NCBI GenBank assembly: GCA_963777975.1
Contig: CAVZSO010000005.1
Location: forward strand, 62,001 to 126,000
Length of the DNA: 64,000 bases
Direction of reading: 5' to 3'
Source: CSP1-4 sp963777975
Lineage (GTDB): Bacteria > Chloroflexota > Limnocylindria > Limnocylindrales > CSP1-4
Under the pieces are notes generated by a model. That model worked only from the letters and a program-made list of their open reading frames with translations, had not been told where the DNA came from and did no database searches. Made by a program: the position numbers and the translations under genes. Below, piece by piece: positions 16,457 to 25,621 of this stretch (positions within the stretch are counted from its first letter, which is position 1; each line of letters begins with the position of its first letter).

Positions 16457-17638
16457 ATGGACACGATCGTCGCGACCATCACCGCCATCTGGGTCGCGCT
16501 GCTCGCCTGGCTGTCGCAGATCATCCTGCCCAACTGGAACGACGTCCTACGCTGGATCCCGTCGTTGCTCCTCGGCCTCGTCGGGCTTGTCATCGCCGTC
16601 CTCGTCTTCGCCTGGCTGCGCAACCGCCGCGTGACCGCGTCACGCATGATCCCGATCCGCCGAGAGGGAGCGCCGCCACCCGGCGTCCACATGCCCGGCC
16701 CATCGCGCTGGCCGATCATCATCCCGCTCGGGCTGGCCTTCGTCTTCGCCGCCCTCGTCTTCCATCCCGGTCACGTGACGAGCCCCGTCATCAAGGGCGG
16801 ACAGGTCGTGACCGAGGCCGCGCCGCCGATCACCGACCTCGTCAACCTCCCGCTCCTCCTGCTCGGACTGGTCATCGCGGTGGCGGGCGTCGTCGGCTGG
16901 TATCGCGACGCCGGCCGTGAGTGGCACCACGTCGAGGACCCTGCCTGGCATCCAGCGCCTTCGAGCGGCGCCTGGGGAGAGACACCCGCCCGGGAGCGCC
17001 TTCCGGCGGGCATGCACCTGCCCGGCCCCAGCCCGTGGCCATTCCTCGCCCCGCTGGGCATGGGCGTCATCTTCTTCGGCCTCGTCTACAACCCCGTCTT
17101 CATCGTGGCCGGCGTGCTGATGGCAGTCATCGCCGCCGCCGGCTGGTATCTCGACGCAGGCCGCGAGTACCGGGCCGTCGAGGCCGGTCACCCGCTCGAT
17201 GGCAGTCAGGTCGAGCCAGCCTCGCGCCTGCCCAACGCCTTGCTCGGCGTCTACGCCACGATCGGCGTCCTGGCCATCGTCATCGCCAGCGTCCCCTCGT
17301 TCGTGGCCTGGGTCAACCCGGCACCGACCGAGGCGCCTGCCGCCAGCCTGAGTCCCGATCAGACCGTCATCGCGCAGAGTGCGCTCGGCTTCGCCGAGAC
17401 GTCGATGACCGTCCCTGCCGGTGTGGCCCTGGTCGTCGACTTCCAGAACGCCGATACCGGCGTCCAGCACAACTGGGCGATCTACGATCCGGCCGATGGC
17501 TCCGAGGTCTTCAAGGGCCCCATCCTGGTCGGCCCGGACGCGGCCACGCTGCAGGTCCCGGCGCTCGAGGCGGGCACGTACAAGTACGTTTGCGACATCC
17601 ACCCGCAGACGATGACCGGCACGCTCACCTCGCAGTAG
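16457..17638 (+). CDS. Seven-helix membrane protein with duplicated module and C-terminal cupredoxin domain
   Basis: After two N-terminal helices (about 4-22, 30-52) the 393-residue protein contains two similar modules. Each begins H-(M/L)-PGPS-x-WP (residues about 77-86 and 186-195), has two helices, and ends in GWYxDAGRE. A seventh helix (about 268-290) is followed by a cupredoxin domain with the His in VQHNWAIYDP and the copper loop C379-D-I-H382-x4-M387. The repeated H-x-PxPS motif is reminiscent of accessory subunits of caa3-type oxidases. It probably sits in the membrane beside the oxidase with the copper domain outside, either feeding electrons or helping assembly. It is in the cox operon. 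Confidence 0.72.
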   Translation: MDTIVATITAIWVALLAWLSQIILPNWNDVLRWIPSLLLGLVGLVIAVLVFAWLRNRRVTASRMIPIRREGAPPPGVHMPGPSRWPIIIPLGLAFVFAALVFHPGHVTSPVIKGGQVVTEAAPPITDLVNLPLLLLGLVIAVAGVVGWYRDAGREWHHVEDPAWHPAPSSGAWGETPARERLPAGMHLPGPSPWPFLAPLGMGVIFFGLVYNPVFIVAGVLMAVIAAAGWYLDAGREYRAVEAGHPLDGSQVEPASRLPNALLGVYATIGVLAIVIASVPSFVAWVNPAPTEAPAASLSPDQTVIAQSALGFAETSMTVPAGVALVVDFQNADTGVQHNWAIYDPADGSEVFKGPILVGPDAATLQVPALEAGTYKYVCDIHPQTMTGTLTSQ

Positions 17639-17644
17639 GGCGCC

Positions 17645-18232
17645 ACGACCGAGCGACGGGCCCCGCGCCGCCCCATCCTGGCGCTGGCCGCGATCATCAT
17701 CGTGGTCGTCGTCGCCACCGTCGTGGCCTTCCTTGCCATCCGACCCGACCGGACCCTGGTCATCGGGCCACATCCCCTCCTTGACGCCGCCGCGCCGGAC
17801 TTCGCGCTCGAGGATCTCGACGGCCATCAGGTCCGCCTGGCCGACTACCGCGGCCGGCCGGTCATCGTCAACTTCTGGGCCTCCTGGTGCATCCCCTGCC
17901 GAACGGAGTTCCCGCTCCTTCGGGCGGCGCGCGACCGGTACGCCGACCAGGGTCTGGAGGTCCTTGGCATCGTCTTCGACGATGACGCCGACTCGGCGCG
18001 CGCGTACATGGCTCGTGCCAGCGCCACCTGGCCAGCGCTCATCGACGTTGCGGGCGGGACAGCCGCGGCCTACAAGGTCAATGGGCCGCCCCTCTCGTTC
18101 TTCATCGACGGCAGCGGTACGGTGCGCTCGATCACCTATGGCCCGCCTCCGTCGGGCACGATCGACGATCGCATCAAGGCCATCCTGCCTGGGGCGGCAC
18201 CCGGGGCTTCCGGCCCCTCGGCCGAGCCATGA
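17645..18232 (+). CDS. TlpA/ResA-like thioredoxin, membrane anchored (start codon unclear)
   Basis: The thioredoxin fold carries the redox pair in FWASWCIPCRTEFP and the family cis-Pro region NGPPLSFFIDGSG; an AhpC/TSA-like start (APDFALEDLDG) precedes it. Such proteins reduce apocytochrome c or CuA-site cysteines outside the membrane. No ATG, GTG or TTG stands in frame before the anchor helix; the frame opens at the previous stop (17636-17638) and the position expected for a start is ACG 17645 (ACGACCGAGCGACGG). GTG 17702 would cut into the anchor. Either ACG is used, or one base is miscalled. The stop overlaps the ABC gene by four bases. Confidence 0.82.
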   Translation, partial: TTERRAPRRPILALAAIIIVVVVATVVAFLAIRPDRTLVIGPHPLLDAAAPDFALEDLDGHQVRLADYRGRPVIVNFWASWCIPCRTEFPLLRAARDRYADQGLEVLGIVFDDDADSARAYMARASATWPALIDVAGGTAAAYKVNGPPLSFFIDGSGTVRSITYGPPPSGTIDDRIKAILPGAAPGASGPSAEP

Positions 18233-19314
18233 GCGACGAAGCCGACGCGGTCACGACGACGGACGCTCTTGGCGCCGCGGACGTCCACCCTGGTTCCGCG
18301 GGCGAGGCCAAGGTCCGGTCGGCCACCACCACGAGCACGAGGCCCGCCATCGTCATCGAGGGCCTCGTCAAGCGCTATCACGGCCGCGCCGTCGTCGACG
18401 GGCTCGACCTGACCGTCTCGCGGGGCGAGATCCTGGCCATGCTCGGACCGAATGGCGCCGGCAAGACGACGACGGTCGAGATCATCGAAGGCTACCGGCG
18501 CCCGGACGAGGGGACGATCGAGGTCCTCGGCTTCGACCCGCGGACCGACCGGGCCGAGCTGCGCGCCCGGGTCGGCGTCATGCTCCAGCGGGCCGACCTG
18601 TACAACCAGGTGCGGGTCCTCGAAGCCGTCCGGCTCTTCGCCTCGTTCTATGCCGCGCCGCTGTCGCCGGGCACGCTGCTCGACCAGGTCGGCCTCGCGG
18701 ACCGCGCCGACGATCGCTATCGCACGCTCTCCGGCGGCGAGCGCCAGCGGCTCAACCTCGCCCTGGCCCTCGTCGGGCGACCGGAGCTGATCATCCTCGA
18801 CGAGCCGACGGCGGCCATGGACGTCGCTGTTCGCCGCTCGACCTGGGACCTGCTGCGGGCATTGCGAGCGCAAGGCACGACCGTGGTCCTGACCACACAC
18901 CTGATCGACGAGGCTGAGGCGCTCGCCGACCGTGTGGCCATCATCGATGGCGGGCGACTGCTCGCGTGCGGCAGTCCAGCCGAGCTGCGGGCCATCGGGG
19001 GATCTGCCGCGGGTGACAAGCGCGCGGGCGATGGCGACGCGCGATCGATCCGGCTCCGACTCCCGGCGTCGCTGGATCCAGGCGGCGTGACAGCGTTGTC
19101 ACGGATCCCGGGCGTGTTCGCGGTCAGGCACCAGGGTGGGGCGGGTTACGTGCTGACGGTCGGGGATCCGGGCGAGATCCTCGTCCGGCTGTCCGAGTGG
19201 CTGTGGGCGAAACACATCGAGCCGCTCGCGATCGAGGTCGGGAACGAGAGCCTCGAGGCCGTCTTCCTGCGCCTGACCAACGAAGCACCTGCCCCGCCCG
19301 AGGTCCAGGCGTGA
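18229..19314 (+). CDS. ABC-2 type transporter, ATP-binding protein
   Basis: The ATPase has Walker A GPNGAGKTT at residues 74-82, signature LSGGERQRLN near 167, Walker B LIILDEPT near 187, and the switch His in LTTHLID. Residues 1-40 are a polar extension and the C-terminal 110 residues form the regulatory tail common in drug/CcmA-like ABC-2 ATPases. It is coupled to the permease gene (GTGA overlap) and to the thioredoxin gene before it. Its place in the cox operon suggests export of a cofactor or factor for oxidase assembly, but the substrate cannot be read from sequence. Confidence 0.88.
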   Translation: MSDEADAVTTTDALGAADVHPGSAGEAKVRSATTTSTRPAIVIEGLVKRYHGRAVVDGLDLTVSRGEILAMLGPNGAGKTTTVEIIEGYRRPDEGTIEVLGFDPRTDRAELRARVGVMLQRADLYNQVRVLEAVRLFASFYAAPLSPGTLLDQVGLADRADDRYRTLSGGERQRLNLALALVGRPELIILDEPTAAMDVAVRRSTWDLLRALRAQGTTVVLTTHLIDEAEALADRVAIIDGGRLLACGSPAELRAIGGSAAGDKRAGDGDARSIRLRLPASLDPGGVTALSRIPGVFAVRHQGGAGYVLTVGDPGEILVRLSEWLWAKHIEPLAIEVGNESLEAVFLRLTNEAPAPPEVQA

Positions 19315-20099
19315 GCGCGGCGGCACCCAGCTGGCGAGCGTACCTGGCGATGACGGGCATGGAGCTTCGGCTCGCCCGGCGGCGGGGCGAGAACCTCCTG
19401 GTGACGCTCGGCATCCCGGTCATCCTGCTCATCTTCCTGGCCAACGTCCAGCTGGTCTCGGTCGCGGGTACGGCGACCATCGACCAGCTCGTGCCCAGCA
19501 TCCTCGCCCTGGCCGTCCTCTCGACAGGCATGGTCGCCCTGGGCATCTCGACCGCCTTCGAGCGTGGCTCGGGCGTCCTCAAGCGCCTCGGTGGGTCGCC
19601 GCTGCCGACGTGGGCGCTGATCGGTGCCAAGACGACGGTCGTGGCGGGCACCGTGGCCCTCCAGGTCGTGCTCGTGGTCACCATCGCCTGGCTGCTCGGC
19701 TGGGACCCGCCGATCGGCATCCCGGACACGCTGGCGGCGGCCGTCCCGTGGCTCATCCTGGGCACCCTGGCGTGCGCCGGCATCGGCCTGTCGCTGGCGG
19801 GCCGGCTGCGCGCCGAGACGGTCCTGGCGCTGGCCAACGGTCTGTACGTGCTCGCGATCGTGGCCGGTGGCGTCATCGTGCCACTCGATCGCCTGCCGGC
19901 GATGGTCGCCATCCCCGCCTCGATCCTGCCGCCCGCGCTCATCGCCGACCTGCTGCGCGGCTCGATGGTGCCGGGCGGCACGGTCGTGCCGGTCGAGGCG
20001 ATGGCGCTCACGCTTTGGTCCGTCGGGCTGCTGATCGCTGGCCGCGCGTTCGTTCCACGTCGCCGACGAGGCTTGAGCCAGCGCGCTCGGTGCTCGTGA
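19311..20099 (+). CDS. ABC-2 type transporter permease
   Basis: The 262-residue protein has six hydrophobic segments typical of ABC-2 permeases: MELRLARRRGENLL leads into helix 1, and ALGISTAFERGSGVLKRLGGSPLP between helices is the conserved cytoplasmic loop. The GTG at 19311 overlaps the ATPase stop. The frame is open far upstream, but that part is antisense-like shadow within the ATPase. A basic tail ends at TGA 20097-20099. Closes the oxidase operon. Confidence 0.86.
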   Translation: MSAAAPSWRAYLAMTGMELRLARRRGENLLVTLGIPVILLIFLANVQLVSVAGTATIDQLVPSILALAVLSTGMVALGISTAFERGSGVLKRLGGSPLPTWALIGAKTTVVAGTVALQVVLVVTIAWLLGWDPPIGIPDTLAAAVPWLILGTLACAGIGLSLAGRLRAETVLALANGLYVLAIVAGGVIVPLDRLPAMVAIPASILPPALIADLLRGSMVPGGTVVPVEAMALTLWSVGLLIAGRAFVPRRRRGLSQRARCS

Positions 20100-20278
20100 T
20101 ACACGCGATCTGAGTCGATCCCTATATCGCCGGTGCTGTTACCAGCCTAGACATCTGTCCGCGCGGACTCAGCGCGCATCCGGCCTGTATGCTGCGCGGG
20201 CGTTCGACGAATCGGGGTCGCTCGTGCGCGCTTGACGCACGCGGCCTCGCCATACCCGGACGCGCGGAGGGAGAGACG

Positions 20279-20891
20279 ATGACGCGTCGCGCTACCTGGG
20301 TGCCATTGCTGGTCGGGGTCGTTCTGGTGCTCGCCGCCTGTGGCGGCAGCGGAGCCGCATCGCCAGCGGCATCGGACGCCGGTGGTGGTGGGACCACAGG
20401 CGACGACGGCGCCGGACGCGACCGCACCGGAAGCGTCGGCGGGCGCCACGGCGGACAGCGAGCGGCGGCCGGGTCGGGGCGGTACCGCAGGCGACTTCAC
20501 GGGCAAGGTCTGCGACCTCATCTCGCACGACGCGATGAGCGCCGTGACCGCGGTCGCGGCCGACAAGCAGGACGAGCAACCGTTCGTCCAGGGCACGGGC
20601 ACGTGCGGCTACTTCGGCAGCGGAGGAACGGTGCCCGTCGCGCGCCCTCACGCTCGTCGGCGGATCCACGACCGACGCCTCGGTGCCCTGGAACATCTAC
20701 AAGTCCGACGCCAGCTCGGTCTCGATCCCCGTCAATGGCGCCGAGGCGATCTGGTACGGCACTGCCAACTCGGCGATCGTGCTCAAGAACGGGTACCTCG
20801 GCACCATCCTCCTGCTGGCGCCCAAGGACGGCGACTTCAAGGGTGTCCGCCAGCAGCCTGCGTTCAGGGGCTGGCCGACAAGATGCCCTGA
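20279..20891 (+). CDS. Secreted lipoprotein (DUF3558-like), multiply frameshifted
   Basis: ATG 20279, preceded by GGAGGGAG, begins a lipoprotein signal (LVLAACGGSG). The frame changes near 20400 (into TAPEASAGATADS ... GDFTGKVCDLI), near 20640 (into ALTLVGGSTTDAS ... NGAEAIWYGT) and near 20840 (into VQGLADKMP before TGA 20889-20891). Joined, this is a protein of about 200 residues with two cysteines (KVCDLI, GTCGYF) like the small actinobacterial-type DUF3558 lipoproteins. No other frame codes sensibly here. The function is unknown. A promoter should lie in the 180 bp upstream; none is certain. Confidence 0.5.
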
Positions 20892-20905
20892 CCCGGACAC
20901 AAGAA

Positions 20906-20935
20906 ACGACCCTTGCGGGCGGGCGCAAGGGTCGT
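20906..20935 (-). terminator. Rho-independent terminator downstream of tRNA-fMet
   Basis: A perfect 12-bp inverted repeat (ACGACCCTTGCG / CGCAAGGGTCGT) with a 6-nt loop is followed on the minus strand by TTTCTT. It lies 18 bp after the tRNA 3' end. It may also stop transcripts from the lipoprotein gene on the plus strand, where an A-rich tract precedes the hairpin. Confidence 0.75.
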
Positions 20936-20953
20936 CTGGTCGATATTCGGTGT

Positions 20954-21028
20954 TGGTTGCGGGGGACGGATTCGAACCGCCGACCTTCGGGTTATGAGCC
21001 CGACGAGCTGCCGCTGCTCCACCCCGCG
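20954..21028 (-). tRNA. Initiator tRNA-Met (CAU), CCA encoded
   Basis: On the minus strand the cloverleaf begins CGCGGGG and ends CCCCGCA-A-CCA. The first pair is the C1 x A72 mismatch and the anticodon stem has three G-C pairs (GGG ... CCC) around CUCAUAA, the two hallmarks of initiator tRNA. The anticodon is CAU; the T arm is TTCGAAT with a five-pair stem. The D loop (AGCGGCA) is short at 7 nt, making the gene 75 nt with CCA. It is followed by a strong terminator. Confidence 0.92.
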
Positions 21029-21097
21029 ACCGTGAATGCTAACCGAGGACGGCTCCGCGGTCAAACGCCTGCCCGACCGACGTCGTCGGCGAGTCCG

Positions 21098-21586
21098 TCA
21101 GAAGCCGGGCTTGAAGACCATCAGCGCCACGATGATCGCGACGGCGACCATCAGGATGAGGCTGCCCTGACGGAGCTTCTTCGCGGTCGCCATGAGCTCG
21201 GGCGGCGGGCCGCCGGCGCCCGGGTCAGGCGGCTTCGATGTCAGCTCGACGATCTTCCGGCCCGCCGGGCCCTGGACCATCAGCGCGTAGCCGATGGCGA
21301 TGACGTAGATGACGATGGCCACGTCCAGCCAGAGGTTGGTCGTCGACGTCAGATCGCGGCCGGTCGCCCAGATGAGGAGCGCGCCGGTGACCGCCATCGA
21401 GAGCGCGAAGGGGACGATCCGGCGCTGCGAGATGACCCCGGTCGCTCGGGCGGCGAAGTTGGCGTGCTGCGGCTCCTTGCCGCTCATCGCGCCCATCAGC
21501 GGCAGGGCGAACGTCGGCCCGAAGGCGATGATGGCGCCGCCGATGTGAAGGAACAGGAACAGCTTGACGAAGTCGCCGATGACCAT
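21098..21586 (-). CDS. Four-helix membrane protein (DUF2269-like)
   Basis: The 162-residue product starts at ATG 21586 (GAGGGGAGG upstream). Four helices are visible: KLFLFLHIGGAIIAFGPTFALPL, FALSMAVTGALLIWA, LWLDVAIVIYVIAIGYALM and a final LILMVAVAIIVALMVF. The first-helix HIGGAIIAFGP pattern and GVISQRRIVPFA loop resemble the DUF2269 family of predicted membrane proteins. The function is unknown. It is transcribed alone, between tRNA-fMet and the RND pump. Confidence 0.72.
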   Translation of the reverse strand: MVIGDFVKLFLFLHIGGAIIAFGPTFALPLMGAMSGKEPQHANFAARATGVISQRRIVPFALSMAVTGALLIWATGRDLTSTTNLWLDVAIVIYVIAIGYALMVQGPAGRKIVELTSKPPDPGAGGPPPELMATAKKLRQGSLILMVAVAIIVALMVFKPGF

Positions 21587-21687
21587 CTGGCCTCCCCTCT
21601 GGAGCGGACGTCGATTAGGTCGTCAGCGTATCAGCCCGCGGCCGACGCGGGAGGCCCGCACCGTCGTCTTGCCGGACCGTCCATCGG

Positions 21688-24600
21688 TCACCCGATCGGC
21701 ATCTCCGGCGCGGGCGGCGCGACGGCCGAGACCGGCGTCGCATCCATGCCGAGCGCGTCCTCGTCGCCGTCGTCGGCGCGACCCCGGTTCAGCAGCCGAC
21801 CGACCCTGGCCGTGCCCCCGTGCGTCAGGGAGTAGACGACCGGCACCACGACCAGGGTCAGCAGCGTCGAGGTGAAGAGGCCGCCGATGACGACGGTGCC
21901 CAGCTCGGCCGCGATGATGCTGCCCTTGTTGAGCCCCAGGGCCAGCGGCGTGAGCGCCAGGATGGTGGCCAGTGCGGTCATCACGATCGGCCGCACGCGG
22001 GTCCGACCCGCGTGGTACAGGGCGTGCTCGACGGAGTAGCCCTTGCGACGGAGCTGCTCGACGAGGTCGAGCAGGACGATGGCGTTGGTGACCACGATGC
22101 CGATGAGCATCAGGATGCCGATCATCGAGCTGATGCCCAGCGGCAGGCCTGTGATGAGCAGCGCCAGGATGGCGCCGATGACCGCAAGCGGCAGGCTGAA
22201 GAGGATGATGAAGGGGTCGAGCAGGCTGCCGAAGACGATGACCATCACGACGTACACGACGGCGATGGAGATGAGCATGGCAGTGGCGAGGTCGCTGAAG
22301 CCTTCGGTCTGCTGCTGGCTGATGCCGGCCAGCTCGACGGTCACCGTCGAGGGCAGGGCGAGGTCGTCGATGGCGGTCTGGACCGCCTCCGAGGCACCGC
22401 CGGTGTCCTTGGACAGGATGTCGCCGCTGATCGTCGCCGCGGGGCTCTGATCGACGCGCGTGATGGTCGCCTGCGAGTCGACCTCGGTGACGGTGGCGAG
22501 ATCGGCGACCTTCTGCTTCTGGACGGTCCCGACCAGCAGATCGCGGATCGAATCGGGGCCTTCGATCGAGGCCGGGTCGATGCGCACGAAGACCGGCGTC
22601 GCGCCCGACTGGCCCTCGAGCACCGGTCGGATCGGCGTCTGGCCGAGGAGCAGGTTGCGGACCTCCTGGGCGACCTGGGCGGTCGTCGAACCGACGGCCA
22701 GGGCCTTGTCGGGTTCGACATCGACCTGCAGCTCTGGTGCCTTCGAAGCGAGGTCGCTCTTGACGTTGACGATGCCGTCGATCTTGGCGACCGCCGCCGA
22801 GATCTTGGAGGACGCGGCGGCCAGCGCTGCCTCGTCCTCGCTGGAGACGATGATCTGGAGGCCGTTGCCGCCACTGGCGATGGCGCCGGCGCGGACGACG
22901 TAGCCATCGGTGGCGACAGGCGCGAGATCGGCCAAGAGCTGCTCGGTCTGCGCGTTGAGGTCGGTGCCGGTCTTGAGGTTGACGAGGATCGTCGCCGACC
23001 CTGAGGCGGTGCCCAGGAACGACTGCTGGGCGGTGGTGTCGGAGTCGCTCGAGCCGGCCAGGGAGGTCTGATACGTCTCGACGTCCGGATCCTTGGCGAT
23101 GATCGCCTCGGCCTGGATGGCACGATCGAGGGTCGCGCTGCTCGTCGTGCCTGGCGGCGGCGTGATGGTCACGTTCAGGACCTCATCCGAGCCGGCGTTG
23201 AGGAACGCGGTCGGGATCTGGGGGATGAGTGCGACCGCGCCCACGAAGAGCAGCGCGGCGGCGGCCAGCGTGATCCACCGGAAGCGCAGCGCGAGCTGGA
23301 GGATGGGGGTGTAGATGCGCTGCAGCCAGGTGTCCTTGTGGCCGACCTCGCCGGCGCCCGGCACGCGCTTGACGCGCGGCACCAGGAAGTAGGCCAGGAC
23401 CGGGACGACGGTCAGAGCGCAGATGAGCGAGGCCAGCAGGGCGAACGTGACGGTCAGGCTGAAGGGCAGGAAGAACTGCGTCACCAGGCCGCCGACGAGC
23501 CCGATGGGCAGGAAGACGGCGACCGTGGTGATGGTCGACGAGGTGATCGCGCTGGAGACCTCCTTGGTGCCCTCGATGACCGCGGTGCCGATCGGCTCGC
23601 GGTTCGCGCGATGGTGCCGGAAGATGTTCTCGAGCACGACGATGGCGTCGTCGACGACGCGGCCGACCGCGACCGCCAGGCCGCCCAGGGTCATGATGTT
23701 CAGGCTGACGCCGCCCACGAGCATGAGCACGAGCGCGGCCATCACGCTGAGCGGGATGCTGATGGCGGCCACGACGGTGCTGCGCACGCTGAGCAGGAAC
23801 AGGAAGATGACGAGCACGGCCATCAAGGCGCCGAGGCCACCCTCGCGGACGAGGCCCTCGATCGACTGCTCGACGAAATCGGCGCTGCGGTAGACGTAGG
23901 TGGTGTTCAAGCCGAGCTCGTCATCGAGCTGGGTCATCGCCGCCTCGACAGCCTTCGACACGTCGACCGTGTTGGCATCCGAGGTCTTGACCACGGAGAT
24001 GCCGACCGAGGGCTTGCCGTCGGTGCGCGACACGCCGGCCGCCGGGTCCGGGCCGTACTCGACCGAGCCGAGGTCGCCAAGGGTGACCGGCGTCGGTGCG
24101 GCGGGCGGGGTCGACGACGGTGCCGGGCGCGGGCGAGGCGGCCGGGTCGACCGGGAGCTGACCGGTACCGACGCCGGGCAGCGCGGCCGGGACGTCGTAG
24201 GTGATGAGCAGGTCGGCGAGCTGCTCGATGGTCGTGAAGCGGTGGCTCGTCGTGACCGGCAGCGTCGAGTCGCCCTCGACGATGGTGCCCGAGGGGATCG
24301 AGATCTCGTTCGCCTGGAGGATGCCAGCCACCTGCTGGACGCTGACGTTGTGCCGGGCGAGCTTGATCGGATCGAGGATCACGTTGACGCGCTGCAGGTC
24401 ACCACCGGTCACGCTGACCGAGGCGACGCCCGGCAGGCCAGCGAGCTCCGGCACGACCTCGTCGCGAACGACCTTTCCGACGTCGACGCTCGTGTCGTCG
24501 GCCTGGACGGTCAGCGAGGTGATGGGAAAGGCGTTGATGTTGAGGGTCGAGACCTGGGGCTCGACGCTCGGCGGCAGGCCGGCGGAGGAGAGGTTCGACT

Positions 24601-24928
24601 CGATGTCGGCCACGGCCGCGTCGATGTCCGTGCCGTATTCGAACTCGGCGATGACGACGGCCAGGCTGGGCGACGAGGTCGAGCGCACCGACTTGACGCC
24701 CTGGACGCTCGACAGCGTGCGCTCGATGGGCGCCGAGACCTGCTCGGCGACATCGGTCGTGCCGGCGCCGGGATAGACGGCGATGACCGTGGCGACCGGG
24801 AAGTCGATGTCCGGCAGCAGCTCGGCTTGCAGCTGACCCCAGGCGACGATGCCGGCCACGAAGACGCCGGCGGCCAGGAGCAGGGTCACGGATTTGCGGG
24901 CCAGCGCGAGCTGGGTCAGTCGGTACAC
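21688..24928 (-). CDS. RND family efflux pump (AcrB/SwrC-like), one frameshift
   Basis: Start ATG 24928 gives MYRLTQLALARKSVTLLLAAG, the first helix of RND permeases, followed by the first periplasmic-type loop. Near 24095-24120, in a GGGCGGGG stretch, the frame shifts and continues as TLGDLGSVEYGPDP ... with the helix 4 proton-relay pair in AVAVGRVVDDAIVVLENI, a second large loop, and six C-terminal helices. Joined length is about 1080 residues with 12 helices, normal for the family. There is no membrane-fusion or outer-membrane partner gene, as in SwrC-like pumps of single-membrane bacteria. The start overlaps the marR end by 13 bp, so the two form an operon. Confidence 0.85.
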
Positions 24929-25521
24929 GGGGACTCCTTGGTGAGCTTCGGGTCGCTGGGGTTGCAGGTCATCTGGTCGAGGTCGATGGCGCGAGGTCGA
25001 GTCGATGGCGCTCGGTCGGCGGCGACGGGGGTGCGGGCGCTGTGACGATCGACCATCGTTCGCACGAGGCGCTCGAGCTGTTCGAGCTCGGCCGGCGTAA
25101 AGACGCTGAAGAGGTCGCGCAGGACGTCGCGCTGCATACCAAGCATGCCGGCCACGAGGGCGCTGCCGGCCTCCGTCAGGCGCAGCTCCACGACGCGACG
25201 GTCGTCGCTCCGGTGATGCCGCTCTGCGAGGCCCTGGCGCTCGATGCGATCGGCGAACTGCGAGGCCGCCGTCATCGTGACCCCGAACCGTTCGGCGATG
25301 TGGCCGATGGACTGTGGCCCCTGCTGCGACAGGAGGTACACGAGCCGGAGCTGGCCGAAGGTCAGGTCGAGGTCCATCCAGGCCGGCGGGTCGACCAGCG
25401 GTCGGGTCGCCTCACCGGTCTGGAGCATCTCGACGATGCGGTCGATGGCCGCTGCTTCACGATCGATCCGGACCGTCGCGGGGGCGGCTGGAGGCGTCGG
25501 TTGATGTTTCGGTGTCGTCAT
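24916..25521 (-). CDS. MarR family transcriptional regulator
   Basis: ATG 25521 begins a 201-residue protein with a winged helix: LTFGQLRLVYLLSQQGPQSIGHIAERFGVT, recognition helix TAASQFADRIERQGLAERH, and the wing with DDRRVVELRLTEAG. A C-terminal helix dimerises. The last 13 bp overlap the RND gene, a typical regulator-pump pair, suggesting ligand-released repression of the pump and itself. An upstream in-frame start at 25548 is less likely, because a strong inverted repeat begins 2 bp before the ATG. Confidence 0.88.
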   Translation of the reverse strand: MTTPKHQPTPPAAPATVRIDREAAAIDRIVEMLQTGEATRPLVDPPAWMDLDLTFGQLRLVYLLSQQGPQSIGHIAERFGVTMTAASQFADRIERQGLAERHHRSDDRRVVELRLTEAGSALVAGMLGMQRDVLRDLFSVFTPAELEQLERLVRTMVDRHSARTPVAADRAPSTRPRAIDLDQMTCNPSDPKLTKESPCTD

Positions 25522-25522
25522 C

Positions 25523-25556
25523 GCTGGATAGTTTATCCCAAGCGACACTATCCAGC
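25523..25556. promoter_or_regulatory. Inverted repeat, candidate MarR operator
   Basis: A perfect 10-bp inverted repeat GCTGGATAGT ... ACTATCCAGC with 14 bp between the arms sits directly upstream of the marR ATG, in the space shared with the divergent ribokinase gene. The left arm also overlaps a smaller palindrome GGATA-GTT-TATCC. The AT-rich centre contrasts with its surroundings. It fits an autoregulatory MarR site covering the marR promoter. Confidence 0.6.
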
Positions 25557-25621
25557 AAATGCGTACTTTCTGCGGCTCGGAGCCGTACCATGTTCGGCAT
25601 CGGCGGCGCTACCCTTGCTCG

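Noticed and set aside
20189..21835. 548-residue plus-strand frame crossing the tRNA and the membrane-protein gene
   Set aside because: It runs antisense through tRNA-fMet and two minus-strand genes; only its short start overlaps the real lipoprotein signal.
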